The notes: generated by a model from the sequence alone, not told the origin. DNA of 64,000 bases from DASSBG01 sp035699085 (GCA_035699085.1 DASSBG010000028.1:1-64000); one strand, 5' to 3'; numbered from the stretch's first letter, positions 7,276 to 18,523 are shown. Numbers and translations are program-made.

Positions 7276-7417
7276 TACCCCGCCCATCCCGCCTCCCGCA
7301 CCAGGAATAGCTTTTGAAGGACGATTTTGCTTTTGCCTTCCGCTCTTCCGGTCCCCGGTCCCTGGTCCCAACCAGAACGAAGTCACCAGTCCCGGCCGAA
7401 CACAAAGCCACGCCACC

Positions 7418-10400
7418 ATGCCTGACACCACCCCACCACCCGACTACGCCGAGCTGCACTGCCTGAGCAACTTCAGCTTCCAGCGCGGTGCTTCCAGTGC
7501 GGACGAATTGTTCCAGCGCGCCGCCACCCTCGGCTACCGTGCGCTGGCGATCACCGACGAGTGCACGCTGGCCGGCATCGTGCGCGCCTTCGAGGCCGCG
7601 CGAGAGCACGGCGTGGACCTGATCGTTGGCAGCGAGATCCAGCTCGACGACGGCCCCAAACTGGTGCTGCTGGTGGAGAGCCAGGCCGGCTACAGCGAGC
7701 TCTGCCGTCTCATCACCATTGCCCGCCGGCGCAGCGCCAAGGGCAGCTATTGCCTGCAACGGGCCGACCTGGAGACGCTGCAAGCCGGCGTTCTCGCATT
7801 GTGGACGCCATCCCCGGTAGCCGCCGTCGATGCCAATGCCGCGACGCTGGACGAGCACGGCGCCTGGCTGACGCGCCACTTTGCAGGCCGCGCCTGGTTG
7901 GCGGTCGAACTGCACCGCGGCCCGGACGATGTCGACGAACTGGCGGCTCGCAGCGCGCTGGCCGAGCGCCACGGCTTGCCGCTGGTCGCCAGCGGCGATG
8001 TGCACATGCATGTGCGCCGGCGCCGAGCACTGCAGGACCTGCTCACCGCCATCCGCCTGCACACCACCGTGGCGGCCGCCGGCCACGCGCTGTTTCCCAA
8101 CGGCGAGCGCCACCTGCGCACGCGCGTGGCGCTGGCTCGCATCCACCCGTCGGCGCTGATGGAAGCCAGCGTACGGATCGCCGAGCGCTGCCGCTTCAAG
8201 CTCGACCAGTTGCGCTACGAATACCCGCACGAACTGGTGCCGGCAGGCTCGAACCCAACCGCGCACCTGCGCCAGCTGACCCTGGAGGGCGCCCGCACGC
8301 GCTGGCCGCAAGGCGTTCCCGAGCACGTCAGCGCGCTGGTCGAAAAGGAACTGACCCTGATCGCGTCGCTGGACTATGAGCCGTTCTTCCTCACCGTGCA
8401 CGACATCGTCGCCTTCGCCCGCTCGCGCGGCATCCTCTGCCAGGGGCGTGGCTCGGCGGCCAACTCCGCGGTCTGCTTCTGCCTCGGCATCACTGCCGTC
8501 GATCCATCGCGCAGCAACATGCTGTTCGAGCGCTTCATCTCGAAGGAACGCGACGAGCCACCCGACATCGACGTCGACTTCGAGCACGAGCGGCGCGAGG
8601 AGGTGCTGCAGTACGTGTTCTCCAAGTACGGCCGCGAGCGCGCCGCGCTGGCCGCCACCGTCATCACCTGGCGCGGCAAGAGCGCCGCCCGCGACGTCGG
8701 CCGCGCGTTGGGCCTGGATGAGAACCAGCTCGACCAGCTCAGCCGCGCCTGGGCCCGCGGCGGCGACGGCGCACCCATCGAGGAGCGGCTGCGCGAGCGC
8801 GGCTTCGATCCCGACAGCCGCGTGATGCGCCAGCTGGTGGCGCTGGTCAACGAGCTGCGCGGTTTCCCGCGCCATCTGTCGCAGCACGTCGGCGGCTTCG
8901 TCATTTCCGAGGCGCCGCTGCACCACCTGGTGCCGGTGGAGAACGCGGCGATGGACGGCCGCACCATCATCCAGTGGGACAAGGACGACCTCGAGACCAT
9001 GCGCCTGCTGAAGGTCGACTGCCTGGCGCTCGGCATGCTGACCTGCCTGCGCAAGTGCTTCGACTTGTTGCGCGCGCATCGCGGCCTGGATCTCGGCCTG
9101 GCCAGCATTCCGGCCGACGACCCGCCGACCTGGGCGATGGTGCAGCGCGCCGACACCATCGGCGTGTTCCAGATCGAATCGCGCGCGCAGATGTCGATGT
9201 TGCCGCGGCTCAAGCCGCGCTGTTTCTACGACCTGGTGATCGAGGTGGCGATCATGCGCCCCGGTCCTATCGAGGGCGGCATGGTGCATCCCTACCTGCG
9301 CCGGCGCAACGGCGAGGAGCCGATCGACTATCCGTCGCCGGCCGTGCGCACGGTGCTGGAGCGCACCTGCGGCGTGCCGATCTTCCAGGAGCAGGTGATG
9401 GCACTGCTGCAGGTGACCGCCGACTTCACGCCCGGCGAAGCCGACCAATTGCGCCGCTCGATGGCCGCCTGGAAGCGGCGCGGCGGGCTGGAGAAATTCG
9501 AGCGACGCATCTTCGACGGCATGGCGCGCAACGGCTACAGCGCCGAGTATGCGGCGCAGGTGTTCGCCCAGATCAAGGGCTTCGGCAGTTACGGCTTCCC
9601 CGAGTCGCACGCCGCCAGCTTCGCGCTGCTGGTGTACGCCTCGGCGTGGCTGAAATGCCGCCACCCGGCGGTGTTCGGCTGCGCGCTGTTGAACAGCCAG
9701 CCGATGGGTTTCTACGCGCCCGCGCAGATCGTGCGCGACCTGCGCCAGCACGGCGTCGAGGTGCGCGCCGCCGATGTCGTCGCCAGCGATTGGGACTGCA
9801 CGCTGGAGCCGGCCGCGGACAACGGCATGGCGCTGCGCCTGGGCCTGCGCCAGGTCAACGGCCTGGGCGAGGACACTGCCGCGCGCATCGTGGCGGCGCG
9901 ACAAGCGGCGCCGCTGCGCGATCTCGCTGACCTCAGCCACCGCGCAGCATTGAATGCCGGCGAGCGCGCGCGGCTGGCCGAGGCCGGCGCGCTGCAGACG
10001 CTTTCCGGCCACCGCTACCGCGCGCGCTGGGACAGCGCCGGCATCGAGCGCGGCCGGCCGCTGCTGGACGCGGCGGCGGCGCGCGAGGCACGGGTCGAGT
10101 TGCGCGTGCCGGCGCTGGTCGAAGACATCATGGCCGACTACGCCAGCCTCGGCCTGTCGCTGCGACGGCACCCGCTGGCGCTGGTGCGCCCAAGCTTGCG
10201 CCAGCGGCGTTGCCGCAGCGCCGCCGAGGTCGCCACGCTGGTCCACGGCACGCGGCTGCGCCACGCCGGCCTGGTGTTGGTGCGCCAGCAGCCGCACACC
10301 AACAGCGGCGTCACCTTCGTCACCCTCGAGGACGAGGACGGCCAGGTCAACGTGGTGGTCTGGCGCGACGTCGCGCTGCGCCACCGGCGCACGCTGCTGG

Positions 10401-10531
10401 AGGCGAAGATCCTGGCGGTGGACGGCGTGCTCGAGGCCAGCCATGGCGTGCGCCACCTGATCGCGCGGCGCCTGCACGACTACAGCGACCTGCTGCCGAT
10501 GCTGGCCGTCTCCTCGCGCAATTTTCACTGA
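7418..10531 (+). CDS. dnaE2: Error-prone DNA polymerase DnaE2 (ImuC)
   Basis: 1037 residues, the usual length for DnaE2 and shorter than replicative DnaE. The N-terminal PHP domain starts with ELHCLSNFSFQRGAS. The C-family palm has the catalytic PDIDVDFEHERREEV around residue 383. Helix-hairpin-helix and OB domains follow, ending with VTFVTLEDEDGQVNVVVW near residue 970. It copies across DNA lesions together with ImuA and ImuB. The ATG lies directly before the conserved start. The downstream hairpin at 10631-10664 may end its transcript. Confidence 0.95.
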   Translation: MPDTTPPPDYAELHCLSNFSFQRGASSADELFQRAATLGYRALAITDECTLAGIVRAFEAAREHGVDLIVGSEIQLDDGPKLVLLVESQAGYSELCRLITIARRRSAKGSYCLQRADLETLQAGVLALWTPSPVAAVDANAATLDEHGAWLTRHFAGRAWLAVELHRGPDDVDELAARSALAERHGLPLVASGDVHMHVRRRRALQDLLTAIRLHTTVAAAGHALFPNGERHLRTRVALARIHPSALMEASVRIAERCRFKLDQLRYEYPHELVPAGSNPTAHLRQLTLEGARTRWPQGVPEHVSALVEKELTLIASLDYEPFFLTVHDIVAFARSRGILCQGRGSAANSAVCFCLGITAVDPSRSNMLFERFISKERDEPPDIDVDFEHERREEVLQYVFSKYGRERAALAATVITWRGKSAARDVGRALGLDENQLDQLSRAWARGGDGAPIEERLRERGFDPDSRVMRQLVALVNELRGFPRHLSQHVGGFVISEAPLHHLVPVENAAMDGRTIIQWDKDDLETMRLLKVDCLALGMLTCLRKCFDLLRAHRGLDLGLASIPADDPPTWAMVQRADTIGVFQIESRAQMSMLPRLKPRCFYDLVIEVAIMRPGPIEGGMVHPYLRRRNGEEPIDYPSPAVRTVLERTCGVPIFQEQVMALLQVTADFTPGEADQLRRSMAAWKRRGGLEKFERRIFDGMARNGYSAEYAAQVFAQIKGFGSYGFPESHAASFALLVYASAWLKCRHPAVFGCALLNSQPMGFYAPAQIVRDLRQHGVEVRAADVVASDWDCTLEPAADNGMALRLGLRQVNGLGEDTAARIVAARQAAPLRDLADLSHRAALNAGERARLAEAGALQTLSGHRYRARWDSAGIERGRPLLDAAAAREARVELRVPALVEDIMADYASLGLSLRRHPLALVRPSLRQRRCRSAAEVATLVHGTRLRHAGLVLVRQQPHTNSGVTFVTLEDEDGQVNVVVWRDVALRHRRTLLEAKILAVDGVLEASHGVRHLIARRLHDYSDLLPMLAVSSRNFH

Positions 10532-10630
10532 AGGCCGGGAATGGGGAATGGAGAATCGGGAATGGGAACAGCAAAAGCCGACCACAAGCGAGCAGACCCC
10601 GGAGCCGCGCGCAGACCAAAGGTCCCCGTC

Positions 10631-10664
10631 ATTCCGGAGCCGCGCACAGCGCGGAATCCGGAAT
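10631..10664 (+). repeat. Palindromic extragenic element / possible terminator after dnaE2
   Basis: ATTCCGG pairs with CCGGAAT and, inside, CCGCGC pairs with GCGCGG around an ACA loop; CTTCTT follows on the plus strand. The pattern (CGTCATTCCGG ... CCGGAATC) looks like a dispersed extragenic palindrome and could double as the end signal of the dnaE2 transcript. The 70 bases before it contain GGGAATGGGGAATGG-type repeats. Confidence 0.5.
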
Positions 10665-10707
10665 CTTCTTGACGACTGCCGCACACCCGGCCGGCGCCCG
10701 AATCATC

Positions 10708-12045
10708 TCAGTCCAGGCCGACGCAAGCGTTGGCGAGGGCGGCGAAGTTGGGGAAGGAGGTGGCGACGGGGGCGCAGTCGCATACGCGCACCGGCGCCGC
10801 GGCGTGGGCGCCGGCGACGGCGAAGGCCATGGCCACGCGATGGTCGCCGTGGCTGTCGACGTGGCCACCGGCGAAGGTGCCGCCGCGGCCTTCGATCACG
10901 GCGCCGTCGGGCTGCTCCTCGATTGAGCAACCGAGCGCGCGCAAGCCCGCGGCCATCGCCGCGATACGGTCTGATTCCTTCACCCGGAGCTCGGCCGCGC
11001 CACTCACCGTGATGCGGCCATCGGCCGCCGCCGCGGCCACAAACAAGGCCGGAAACTCGTCGATCATGTCGCTGACCAGGGCCGCCGGGATCTCGACGCC
11101 GTGAAGTGGCCGGTGGCGTACCACCAGGTCCCCGACCAGCTCGCCGCCGCGTTCGCCAGCGTTCTCGACCGTGATGTCGGCGCCCATCAGACGCAAGGCC
11201 TCCAGCAGTCCGGTACGGCGCGGGTTCAAGCCCACGCCGCGCAGGCACAGTTGCGAGCCCGGCACGATGCAGGCGGCGACCACGAAAAACGCCGCCGAGG
11301 AAAAATCGGCCGGCACCACGATATCGGTTGCCTGCAGGCGGCCACCGCCGTGCAGGCGCGCACGGCCCGGCTCGAAGTCGATGGCGTAGCCGAAGGCCGC
11401 CAGCATGCGCTCGGTGTAGTCGCGCGTCGGCCGCGGCTCGATCACCTCGGTGGAACCATCGGCGTACAGCCCGGCCAGCAGCAGCGCCGACTTCACCTGC
11501 GCGCTGGCGACCGCCAGGCGATGCCGCACACCACGCAACGGCTGGCCACCGGCGATGCGCAGCGGCGCATGGCCGTCCTCGCTGTCGATGCGGGCGCCCA
11601 TGGCCGCCAACGGATCGGCCACGCGCCGCATCGGCCGCCGCGACAGCGACGCATCGCCGGTCAGTACCGAGTCGAAGCCCTGCCCCGCCAGCAGCCCGCA
11701 GAGCAGGCGCATGGCGGTACCGGCGTTGCCGCAGTCAAGCGCAGCCTGGGCCGGCCGCAGTCCGCGCAGGCCGACGCCATGGACGATGCGCCGTTGCGCC
11801 GACGGTGCCTCGATGCGCACGCCGAGGCTGCCCAGGATCGTGGCGGTGGCCCGGGTGTCGCCGCTGTCAAGGAAGCCGACGATGCTCGAGGTACCGTCGG
11901 CCAGCGCCGCCAGCATCAACGCGCGATGCGACACCGACTTGTCGCCCGGCACCGTCAACTCGCCGCGCCATGGGCCGGCGGCGCTGCATATCCAGTCACC
12001 GCTGCCGTCGTTGGCAGTGGCGATCACGCCGGCAGACTCAACCAT
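10708..12045 (-). CDS. aroA: 3-phosphoshikimate 1-carboxyvinyltransferase (EPSP synthase)
   Basis: 445 residues. Joins PEP to shikimate-3-phosphate in aromatic amino-acid synthesis. Visible motifs are GDKSVSHRALML at the start, LDCGNAGTAMRLL, GDASLSRRPM, SAQVKSALLLAGL, RVKESDRIAAM and HGDHRVAMAF. The SAQVKSA and RDYTERML segments resemble class II enzymes, while the PEP-site loop keeps glycine (GNAGT) rather than the alanine of glyphosate-tolerant CP4. The ATG at 12045 overlaps the end of serC by 8 bases, so the two are co-translated. A longer frame upstream is only read-through of serC sequence. Confidence 0.95.
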   Translation of the reverse strand: MVESAGVIATANDGSGDWICSAAGPWRGELTVPGDKSVSHRALMLAALADGTSSIVGFLDSGDTRATATILGSLGVRIEAPSAQRRIVHGVGLRGLRPAQAALDCGNAGTAMRLLCGLLAGQGFDSVLTGDASLSRRPMRRVADPLAAMGARIDSEDGHAPLRIAGGQPLRGVRHRLAVASAQVKSALLLAGLYADGSTEVIEPRPTRDYTERMLAAFGYAIDFEPGRARLHGGGRLQATDIVVPADFSSAAFFVVAACIVPGSQLCLRGVGLNPRRTGLLEALRLMGADITVENAGERGGELVGDLVVRHRPLHGVEIPAALVSDMIDEFPALFVAAAAADGRITVSGAAELRVKESDRIAAMAAGLRALGCSIEEQPDGAVIEGRGGTFAGGHVDSHGDHRVAMAFAVAGAHAAAPVRVCDCAPVATSFPNFAALANACVGLD

Positions 12046-13126
12046 GCCGGCGCACGAAGTCGCGCATGTGCTCGACCAGCGCCTGCACGCCCGCCAGCGG
12101 CATGGCGTTGTACAGCGAAGCGCGCACGCCGCCAACGGCGCTGTGGCCCTTGAGGCCAATCAGTCCGGCGGTTTCCGCCTCGGCCAGGAACGCCGCATCC
12201 AGCGCCGCATCGTGCAACCGGAACGGCACGTTCATGCGTGACCGCACCGCGGGCACCACGTCGTTGATATAGAAACCGCCGGAGCCGTCGATGGCCTGGT
12301 ACAGCAGCGCCGCCTTCGCGGCATTCCGCTCGGCAACGGCCACCAGGCCACCCTGCTCCAGCAGCCAGCGCAGCACCAGCCCGGCCAGGTACCAGCCGAA
12401 AGTGTTGGGCGTATTGAGCATCGCGTGTGGCGCGGCCGCGTGTTCGGCGTAGTTGAAGATTCGCGCCATCGGTCGGCGCTTCCGCCGCAGCAGGTCCTCG
12501 CGCACGATCATCAGCAGGAGGCCGGATGCGCCGAGGTTCTTTTGCGCACCAGCGTAGATCAAGCCGAAGCGCGACACATCGAGCGGCTGCGACAGGATGT
12601 CCGAGGTCATGTCGGCGACCAGCGGCACGTCGCCGCAGTCCGGCACCGCATCGAATTCGATGCCCTGGACGGTCTCGTTGGGCGTGCAGTGCACGTAGGC
12701 GGCGCGCGGGTCGAGCTGCCAGGTCGCCGGCGGCGGGATGTCGATGCCGCCACCGGCCGCGTTGTCGGCGGCCACGCGCGCATCCACGTAAGGCGCAGCC
12801 TCGGCCATCGCCTTGCGGCCCCAGTGGCCGGTAAGCAGGTAATCGGCGCTGTCGCCGGGCAGCGCCAGGTTCATCGGCACCTGGGCGAATTGTTGGGTCG
12901 CGCCACCCTGCAGGAACAGCACGCGGTAGTGCGACGGTATCGCCAACAGCTGGCGCAGATCGGCCTCGGCGCGCTCGGCCATGGCGATGAAATGCTCACC
13001 GCGATGCGACAACTCCATCACCGACGCCCGCGCCTCGTCCCACTCCAGCAGCTCGTCCCGCGCCTGGCACAGCACGGCTTCGGGCAGTGCCGCCGGGCCG
13101 GCACTGAAGTTCCACGCTCGACTCAT
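12038..13126 (-). CDS. serC: Phosphoserine aminotransferase
   Basis: 362 residues of a class V PLP aminotransferase acting in serine and pyridoxine synthesis. It opens with WNFSAGPAALPEAVL and has the PLP lysine in IYAGAQKNLGASG, plus NTPNTFGWYLAGLVLRWL and GGVRASLYNAMP near the end, all signatures of SerC. The ATG at 13126 has a GGAG upstream and starts the conserved SAGP segment. It forms an operon with aroA. Many relatives place pheA between the two; here it is absent. Confidence 0.95.
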   Translation of the reverse strand: MSRAWNFSAGPAALPEAVLCQARDELLEWDEARASVMELSHRGEHFIAMAERAEADLRQLLAIPSHYRVLFLQGGATQQFAQVPMNLALPGDSADYLLTGHWGRKAMAEAAPYVDARVAADNAAGGGIDIPPPATWQLDPRAAYVHCTPNETVQGIEFDAVPDCGDVPLVADMTSDILSQPLDVSRFGLIYAGAQKNLGASGLLLMIVREDLLRRKRRPMARIFNYAEHAAAPHAMLNTPNTFGWYLAGLVLRWLLEQGGLVAVAERNAAKAALLYQAIDGSGGFYINDVVPAVRSRMNVPFRLHDAALDAAFLAEAETAGLIGLKGHSAVGGVRASLYNAMPLAGVQALVEHMRDFVRRHG

Positions 13127-13221
13127 CGACTCCGCTCCGCTCGCCGTGCCAAAGCGGCGATTATGCCGTAGTGCCCGCGACCGGGGCTCGCGTCTCGGCG
13201 CAGGACGAGTCTCGGCGGCGA

Positions 13222-14007
13222 CTACAACTTCAGCAGCAGCAACAGGGCGATGCCGAGCGCCAGCAGCGCCGCGGTGACAATCAGCCACCACACCTCGTTG
13301 GCCGGCCCAGCCGTCTGCTCCGGCAGCGCCTCCTCGCGAGGTACGAAAGGCAAGTGGTCTTCGCCCAGCGCGATGCCCGGCGCCTCGACCAGGAAGCGGT
13401 GGCTCCGCCAGGAAATCTGGTCGCCGACCCGCAGTTGCCCGCCTGGCGCGGCAATGCCGTTGAAACGCGGCGGCCGCGCCGCATCGCCCGCCTCCAGCAC
13501 CTCGAAATCGATCGCCCCGCGACCGCGCCGCAGGCGTACGCGGCCGTCGCAGCCATCGAGGAGCGAGCCGTCCAGCACCAGCGTGTCGTCGATCGGCAGG
13601 CGCTGGCCGGCCAGCGGCCCGGCCACCGCGCGCAGCGCCGCCAGGCCCCCCGGCCCGCCAGGAGGCACGGCGTCGCCCCGCGGCCGGCCGAGATCCTCTG
13701 CCGCCTGCTTCAGCAGCAATTTGCTTGTCCCCACGCTGATGACATCACCCAGGCGCAGCAAAGCGCGTTCGCGCACGGGGCGTGCGTTCACATAGACGTG
13801 CGGCGCCGATGGTTCCACCTCGAGCAGGTAGCCACGCCGGTCGTGGATCAGGGTCAGATGGCGCGCGGCGGCGGACGCAGCCGGCAATACCACCTCACAC
13901 TCGGGCGACGAGCCGACGCGCAGCGCCCGCTGCCGGCTGGACAGGTCCGGTCGGTCGCTGTCGATGAAGCCGACGCGCCAGATGGCTGCGTCGCTTGCGC
14001 CATGCAT
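13222..14007 (-). CDS. Tandem FHA-domain protein with C-terminal membrane anchor
   Basis: 261 residues. Residues about 10-105 form an FHA domain (LRVGSSPECEVVLP, ARHLTL, VNARPVRERALLRLGD). A second, weaker FHA-like unit follows at about 120-220 (FNGIAAPGGQLRVGDQISW). A single hydrophobic segment sits at the C-terminus (VWWLIVTAALLALGIALLLLL). In the first domain the usual GR and SRxH residues read GS and ARH, so phosphothreonine binding may be weak. The ATG at 14007 has GGAGGAG eight bases upstream, which decides the start. The partner kinase is unknown. Confidence 0.7.
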   Translation of the reverse strand: MHGASDAAIWRVGFIDSDRPDLSSRQRALRVGSSPECEVVLPAASAAARHLTLIHDRRGYLLEVEPSAPHVYVNARPVRERALLRLGDVISVGTSKLLLKQAAEDLGRPRGDAVPPGGPGGLAALRAVAGPLAGQRLPIDDTLVLDGSLLDGCDGRVRLRRGRGAIDFEVLEAGDAARPPRFNGIAAPGGQLRVGDQISWRSHRFLVEAPGIALGEDHLPFVPREEALPEQTAGPANEVWWLIVTAALLALGIALLLLLKL

Positions 14008-14341
14008 CGTGCTGGTCTCCTCCACCGGGCGTCCCACCGCTGGCGCATTATGGCCCATTGCCGCGGCGGGCCACGATCGCCGTCATTCACGGCTCGATAT
14101 CAACCGGCACACCGCTGCAGCACCGCACGCAGCCGCGGCACCCGCGAAGCTGGCGCCGCTGGATCCGGGCAAATCCGAGGGAGGCACGGTGCTGCCGGAC
14201 CGGCCACGCGGGCGGGCCGGCCGTCACCGCGCCCTGCGGCAGACGGCCGCTAAAATCAGGGCGCATTGTCGCGCACCGCCCGGACGTGGCAAAATGGGCG
14301 GATTGGGCGCGCCGTTCCGCGTCCCCTTGCGAACAGGTTTT
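14008..14341. other. Divergent intergenic region between the FHA gene and infA
   Basis: No gene seen. It carries the Shine-Dalgarno of the FHA gene at its left end. A TAAAAT hexamer (14251-14256) could be a -10 box for infA, but no good -35 partner is visible. There is no clear Shine-Dalgarno immediately before infA. Confidence 0.4.
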
Positions 14342-14560
14342 ATGGCAAAAGACGACGTCATCGAGATGGAAGGCACGGTGCTGGAAACCCTGCCGAACAC
14401 CGTATTCCGGGTTGAACTGGAAAACGGCCACGTGATCACCGCGCACATCTCGGGGCGCATGCGCAAGCATTACATCCGCATCCTTACCGGCGACAAGGTC
14501 CGCGTCGAGATGACGCCGTACGACCTGACCAAGGGACGGATCACGTACCGGATGAAGTAA
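14342..14560 (+). CDS. infA: Translation initiation factor IF-1
   Basis: 72 residues, exactly the family length. It is a single S1/OB fold that binds the 30S A site: AKDDVIEMEGTVLETLPN at the start, FRVELENGHVITAHISGRMRKHYIRI in the middle (shown here only as landmarks) and YDLTKGRITYR at the end. It faces clpA tail to tail across a shared hairpin, an arrangement frequent in Gammaproteobacteria. Confidence 0.97.
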   Translation: MAKDDVIEMEGTVLETLPNTVFRVELENGHVITAHISGRMRKHYIRILTGDKVRVEMTPYDLTKGRITYRMK

Positions 14561-14592
14561 GCCGGGGCCGGAATCGGGGGCCGGCAAAGCAA

Positions 14593-14618
14593 AAGCGGCG
14601 AGCTGGCGCTCACCGCTT
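14593..14618 (-). terminator. Intrinsic terminator between clpA and infA
   Basis: Eleven-base arms (AAGCGGCGAGC / GCTCACCGCTT, one mismatch) around a TGGC loop. Read on the minus strand the stem is followed by TTGCTTTG, a T-rich tract, so it should stop clpA transcription; on the plus strand it could slow infA transcripts as well. Confidence 0.65.
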
Positions 14619-14640
14619 CCAATCGCTCACCCACACTGGC

Positions 14641-16911
<2,271 letters not shown>

Positions 16912-16978
16912 CCGCTTTTCTCCAACAACTTGTAGTGCGTCGCGAACCACGTCGCCTGACGTACAGATGGGGGGCCGC

Positions 16979-17305
16979 CTACAACTTTTCCATAGAGCAA
17001 AGCAGCGGGTGCTGGTGGGCGCGGGAAAACTCGTTGACCTGCGTCACCTTTGTTTCTGCCACTTCACGCGTGAATACACCGCAAACGCCCCGGCCGCGCG
17101 TATGCACGTGCAGCATCACCTGCACCGCGCGTTGCTGGTTCATGCCGAAAAAAGACCGCAGGACCTCGACCACGAAGTCCATGGGCGTGAAATCGTCGTT
17201 CAGCAAAACGACCTCGTACAGCGGCGGCGGCGCCACCTCCGGACGGGCCGGCGCCACCGCGATGCCGCGTTCGCCTTCGTGCAATTTTTCGGGTATCTCG
17301 CTCAT
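16979..17305 (-). CDS. clpS: ATP-dependent Clp protease adaptor ClpS
   Basis: 108 residues. A flexible N-tail is followed by the adaptor fold with PLYEVVLLNDDFTPMDFV, the N-degron pocket region, and VHTRGRGVCGVFTREVAETK. ClpS delivers N-end-rule substrates to ClpA. The ATG at 17305 lies seven bases after a TATACT box with no Shine-Dalgarno between, suggesting a leaderless message. It is transcribed divergently from mnmA. Confidence 0.95.
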   Translation of the reverse strand: MSEIPEKLHEGERGIAVAPARPEVAPPPLYEVVLLNDDFTPMDFVVEVLRSFFGMNQQRAVQVMLHVHTRGRGVCGVFTREVAETKVTQVNEFSRAHQHPLLCSMEKL

Positions 17306-17312
17306 GGCTTCG

Positions 17313-17318
17313 AGTATA
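17313..17318 (-). promoter_or_regulatory. Candidate -10 box of clpS
   Basis: TATACT on the minus strand, seven bases before the clpS ATG. A matching -35 is poor. If used, transcription would start at or next to the start codon. Confidence 0.4.
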
Positions 17319-17428
17319 GCTCCGCAGACTCTTGCCGCCAGTACCTGGTCAGGGTTCGCCAGCCAGTGTCGCAGGTGATGGCAGAATGGTTGCTTTCCCG
17401 GCCTTTCACGGCAAACCTCCCGCCCCGA

Positions 17429-18523
17429 ATGAACGTGATGACTGGTCTCTCCGGCGGCGTCGACTCCGCCGTCGCCGCCCTGCTCCTTTGTCGGCAGGGG
17501 CACGCCGTGGAGGGTTTGTTCATGCAGAACTGGGAAGAGGACGACCGCGCCAGCCCCTGCCCGGCCGACGCCGACCGCACCGACGCCGTTGCCGTATGCG
17601 CGCAGTTGGGCATTCCGTTCCACGCGCGCAACTTCGCGGCCGAGTACCTGGACCAGGTGTTCAAGCACTTCCTCGACGAATACCGCGCCGGCCGCACGCC
17701 CAACCCGGACGTCGCCTGCAACCGCGAGATCAAGTTCAGCATCTTCCTGGAGCAAGCGCGCGAGCTGGGTGCGGAACGCATCGCCACCGGGCATTACGCG
17801 CGCGTTGATCAGCGCGACGGCCGCTGGCGCCTGCTGCGCGGGTGCGACGGCGACAAGGACCAGAGTTACTTCCTGCACGGGCTGGGCCAGGCGCAGCTGG
17901 CGGCGACCCTGTTCCCGCTGGGCGAATTGGCCAAGCCGCAGGTGCGTGCGCTTGCGCGCGAGGCGGGCCTGCGCGTGCATGCGAAGAAAGATTCCACCGG
18001 CATCTGCTTCATCGGCGAACGCGACTTCCGCGCGTTCCTCTCGCGCTACATCCCTGCCCGCCCCGGTCCAATCCTCAGTACGGAGGGCGAGCCGCTGGGC
18101 GAGCACCAGGGCGCGATGTTCTACACCCTTGGCCAGCGCCAGGGCCTCGGGCTCGGCGGCCGCGCCGGCGGCGCCGGCGGCGCCTGGTATGTGGTTGGCA
18201 AGGACGTCGCCGCCAACGCGCTGTACGTTGCCCAGGGCGGCGAAAACCATTGGCTGCAGGCACGCCGCCTGCGGGCCGGCGAACTCACCTGGGTTGACGG
18301 CGCCGCCCCCGCCGCGCAATTCACGGCCGCCGCCAAGACCCGCTACCGGCAGCCGGACCAGGCCGCGCGGGTCACGCTGGACGGCGACCACTGCCTGGTC
18401 GAGTTCGAGCAGCCACAGCGCGCGGTGACGCCCGGCCAGTCGGTGGTGTTCTACGATGGCGACGCCTGCCTCGGTGGCGGGATCATCGAGGCCAGCGACG
18501 CACCGTTCGGAGGGATGGCATGA
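17429..18523 (+). CDS. mnmA: tRNA-specific 2-thiouridylase MnmA
   Basis: 364 residues, close to the E. coli length. Adds sulfur to uridine 34 of Lys, Glu and Gln tRNAs. The PP-loop SGGVDSAVAAL begins the protein, NPDVACN carries the first catalytic cysteine, KDQSYFLHGL follows, and STGICFIGERDF carries the second. The ATG at 17429 directly precedes the PP-loop; the ATG at 17378 would add an atypical extension. It overlaps hflD by four bases. Confidence 0.96.
   Translation: MNVMTGLSGGVDSAVAALLLCRQGHAVEGLFMQNWEEDDRASPCPADADRTDAVAVCAQLGIPFHARNFAAEYLDQVFKHFLDEYRAGRTPNPDVACNREIKFSIFLEQARELGAERIATGHYARVDQRDGRWRLLRGCDGDKDQSYFLHGLGQAQLAATLFPLGELAKPQVRALAREAGLRVHAKKDSTGICFIGERDFRAFLSRYIPARPGPILSTEGEPLGEHQGAMFYTLGQRQGLGLGGRAGGAGGAWYVVGKDVAANALYVAQGGENHWLQARRLRAGELTWVDGAAPAAQFTAAAKTRYRQPDQAARVTLDGDHCLVEFEQPQRAVTPGQSVVFYDGDACLGGGIIEASDAPFGGMA

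Larger units (their letters stand above)
7054..7417. other. Repeat-bearing spacer between imuB and dnaE2
   Basis: No convincing gene. It holds two inverted copies of a palindromic 29-31 base repeat (7092-7120 and 7245-7275) and a pyrimidine-rich stretch with repeated GGTCCC-type units (about 7350-7371) just before dnaE2. Whether dnaE2 is read through from lexA2 or has its own promoter here cannot be decided. Confidence 0.6.

Noticed and set aside
7229..10684. 1151-codon open frame antisense to dnaE2
   Set aside because: High-GC shadow of dnaE2. The translation is Gln/Arg/Ala-rich with no family motif, while the plus strand encodes a full polymerase.
10708..11400. AroA as a glyphosate-tolerant class II enzyme
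   Set aside because: Although some segments look class II, the key loop reads GNAGT with glycine, not the alanine of CP4-type enzymes. Tolerance cannot be claimed.
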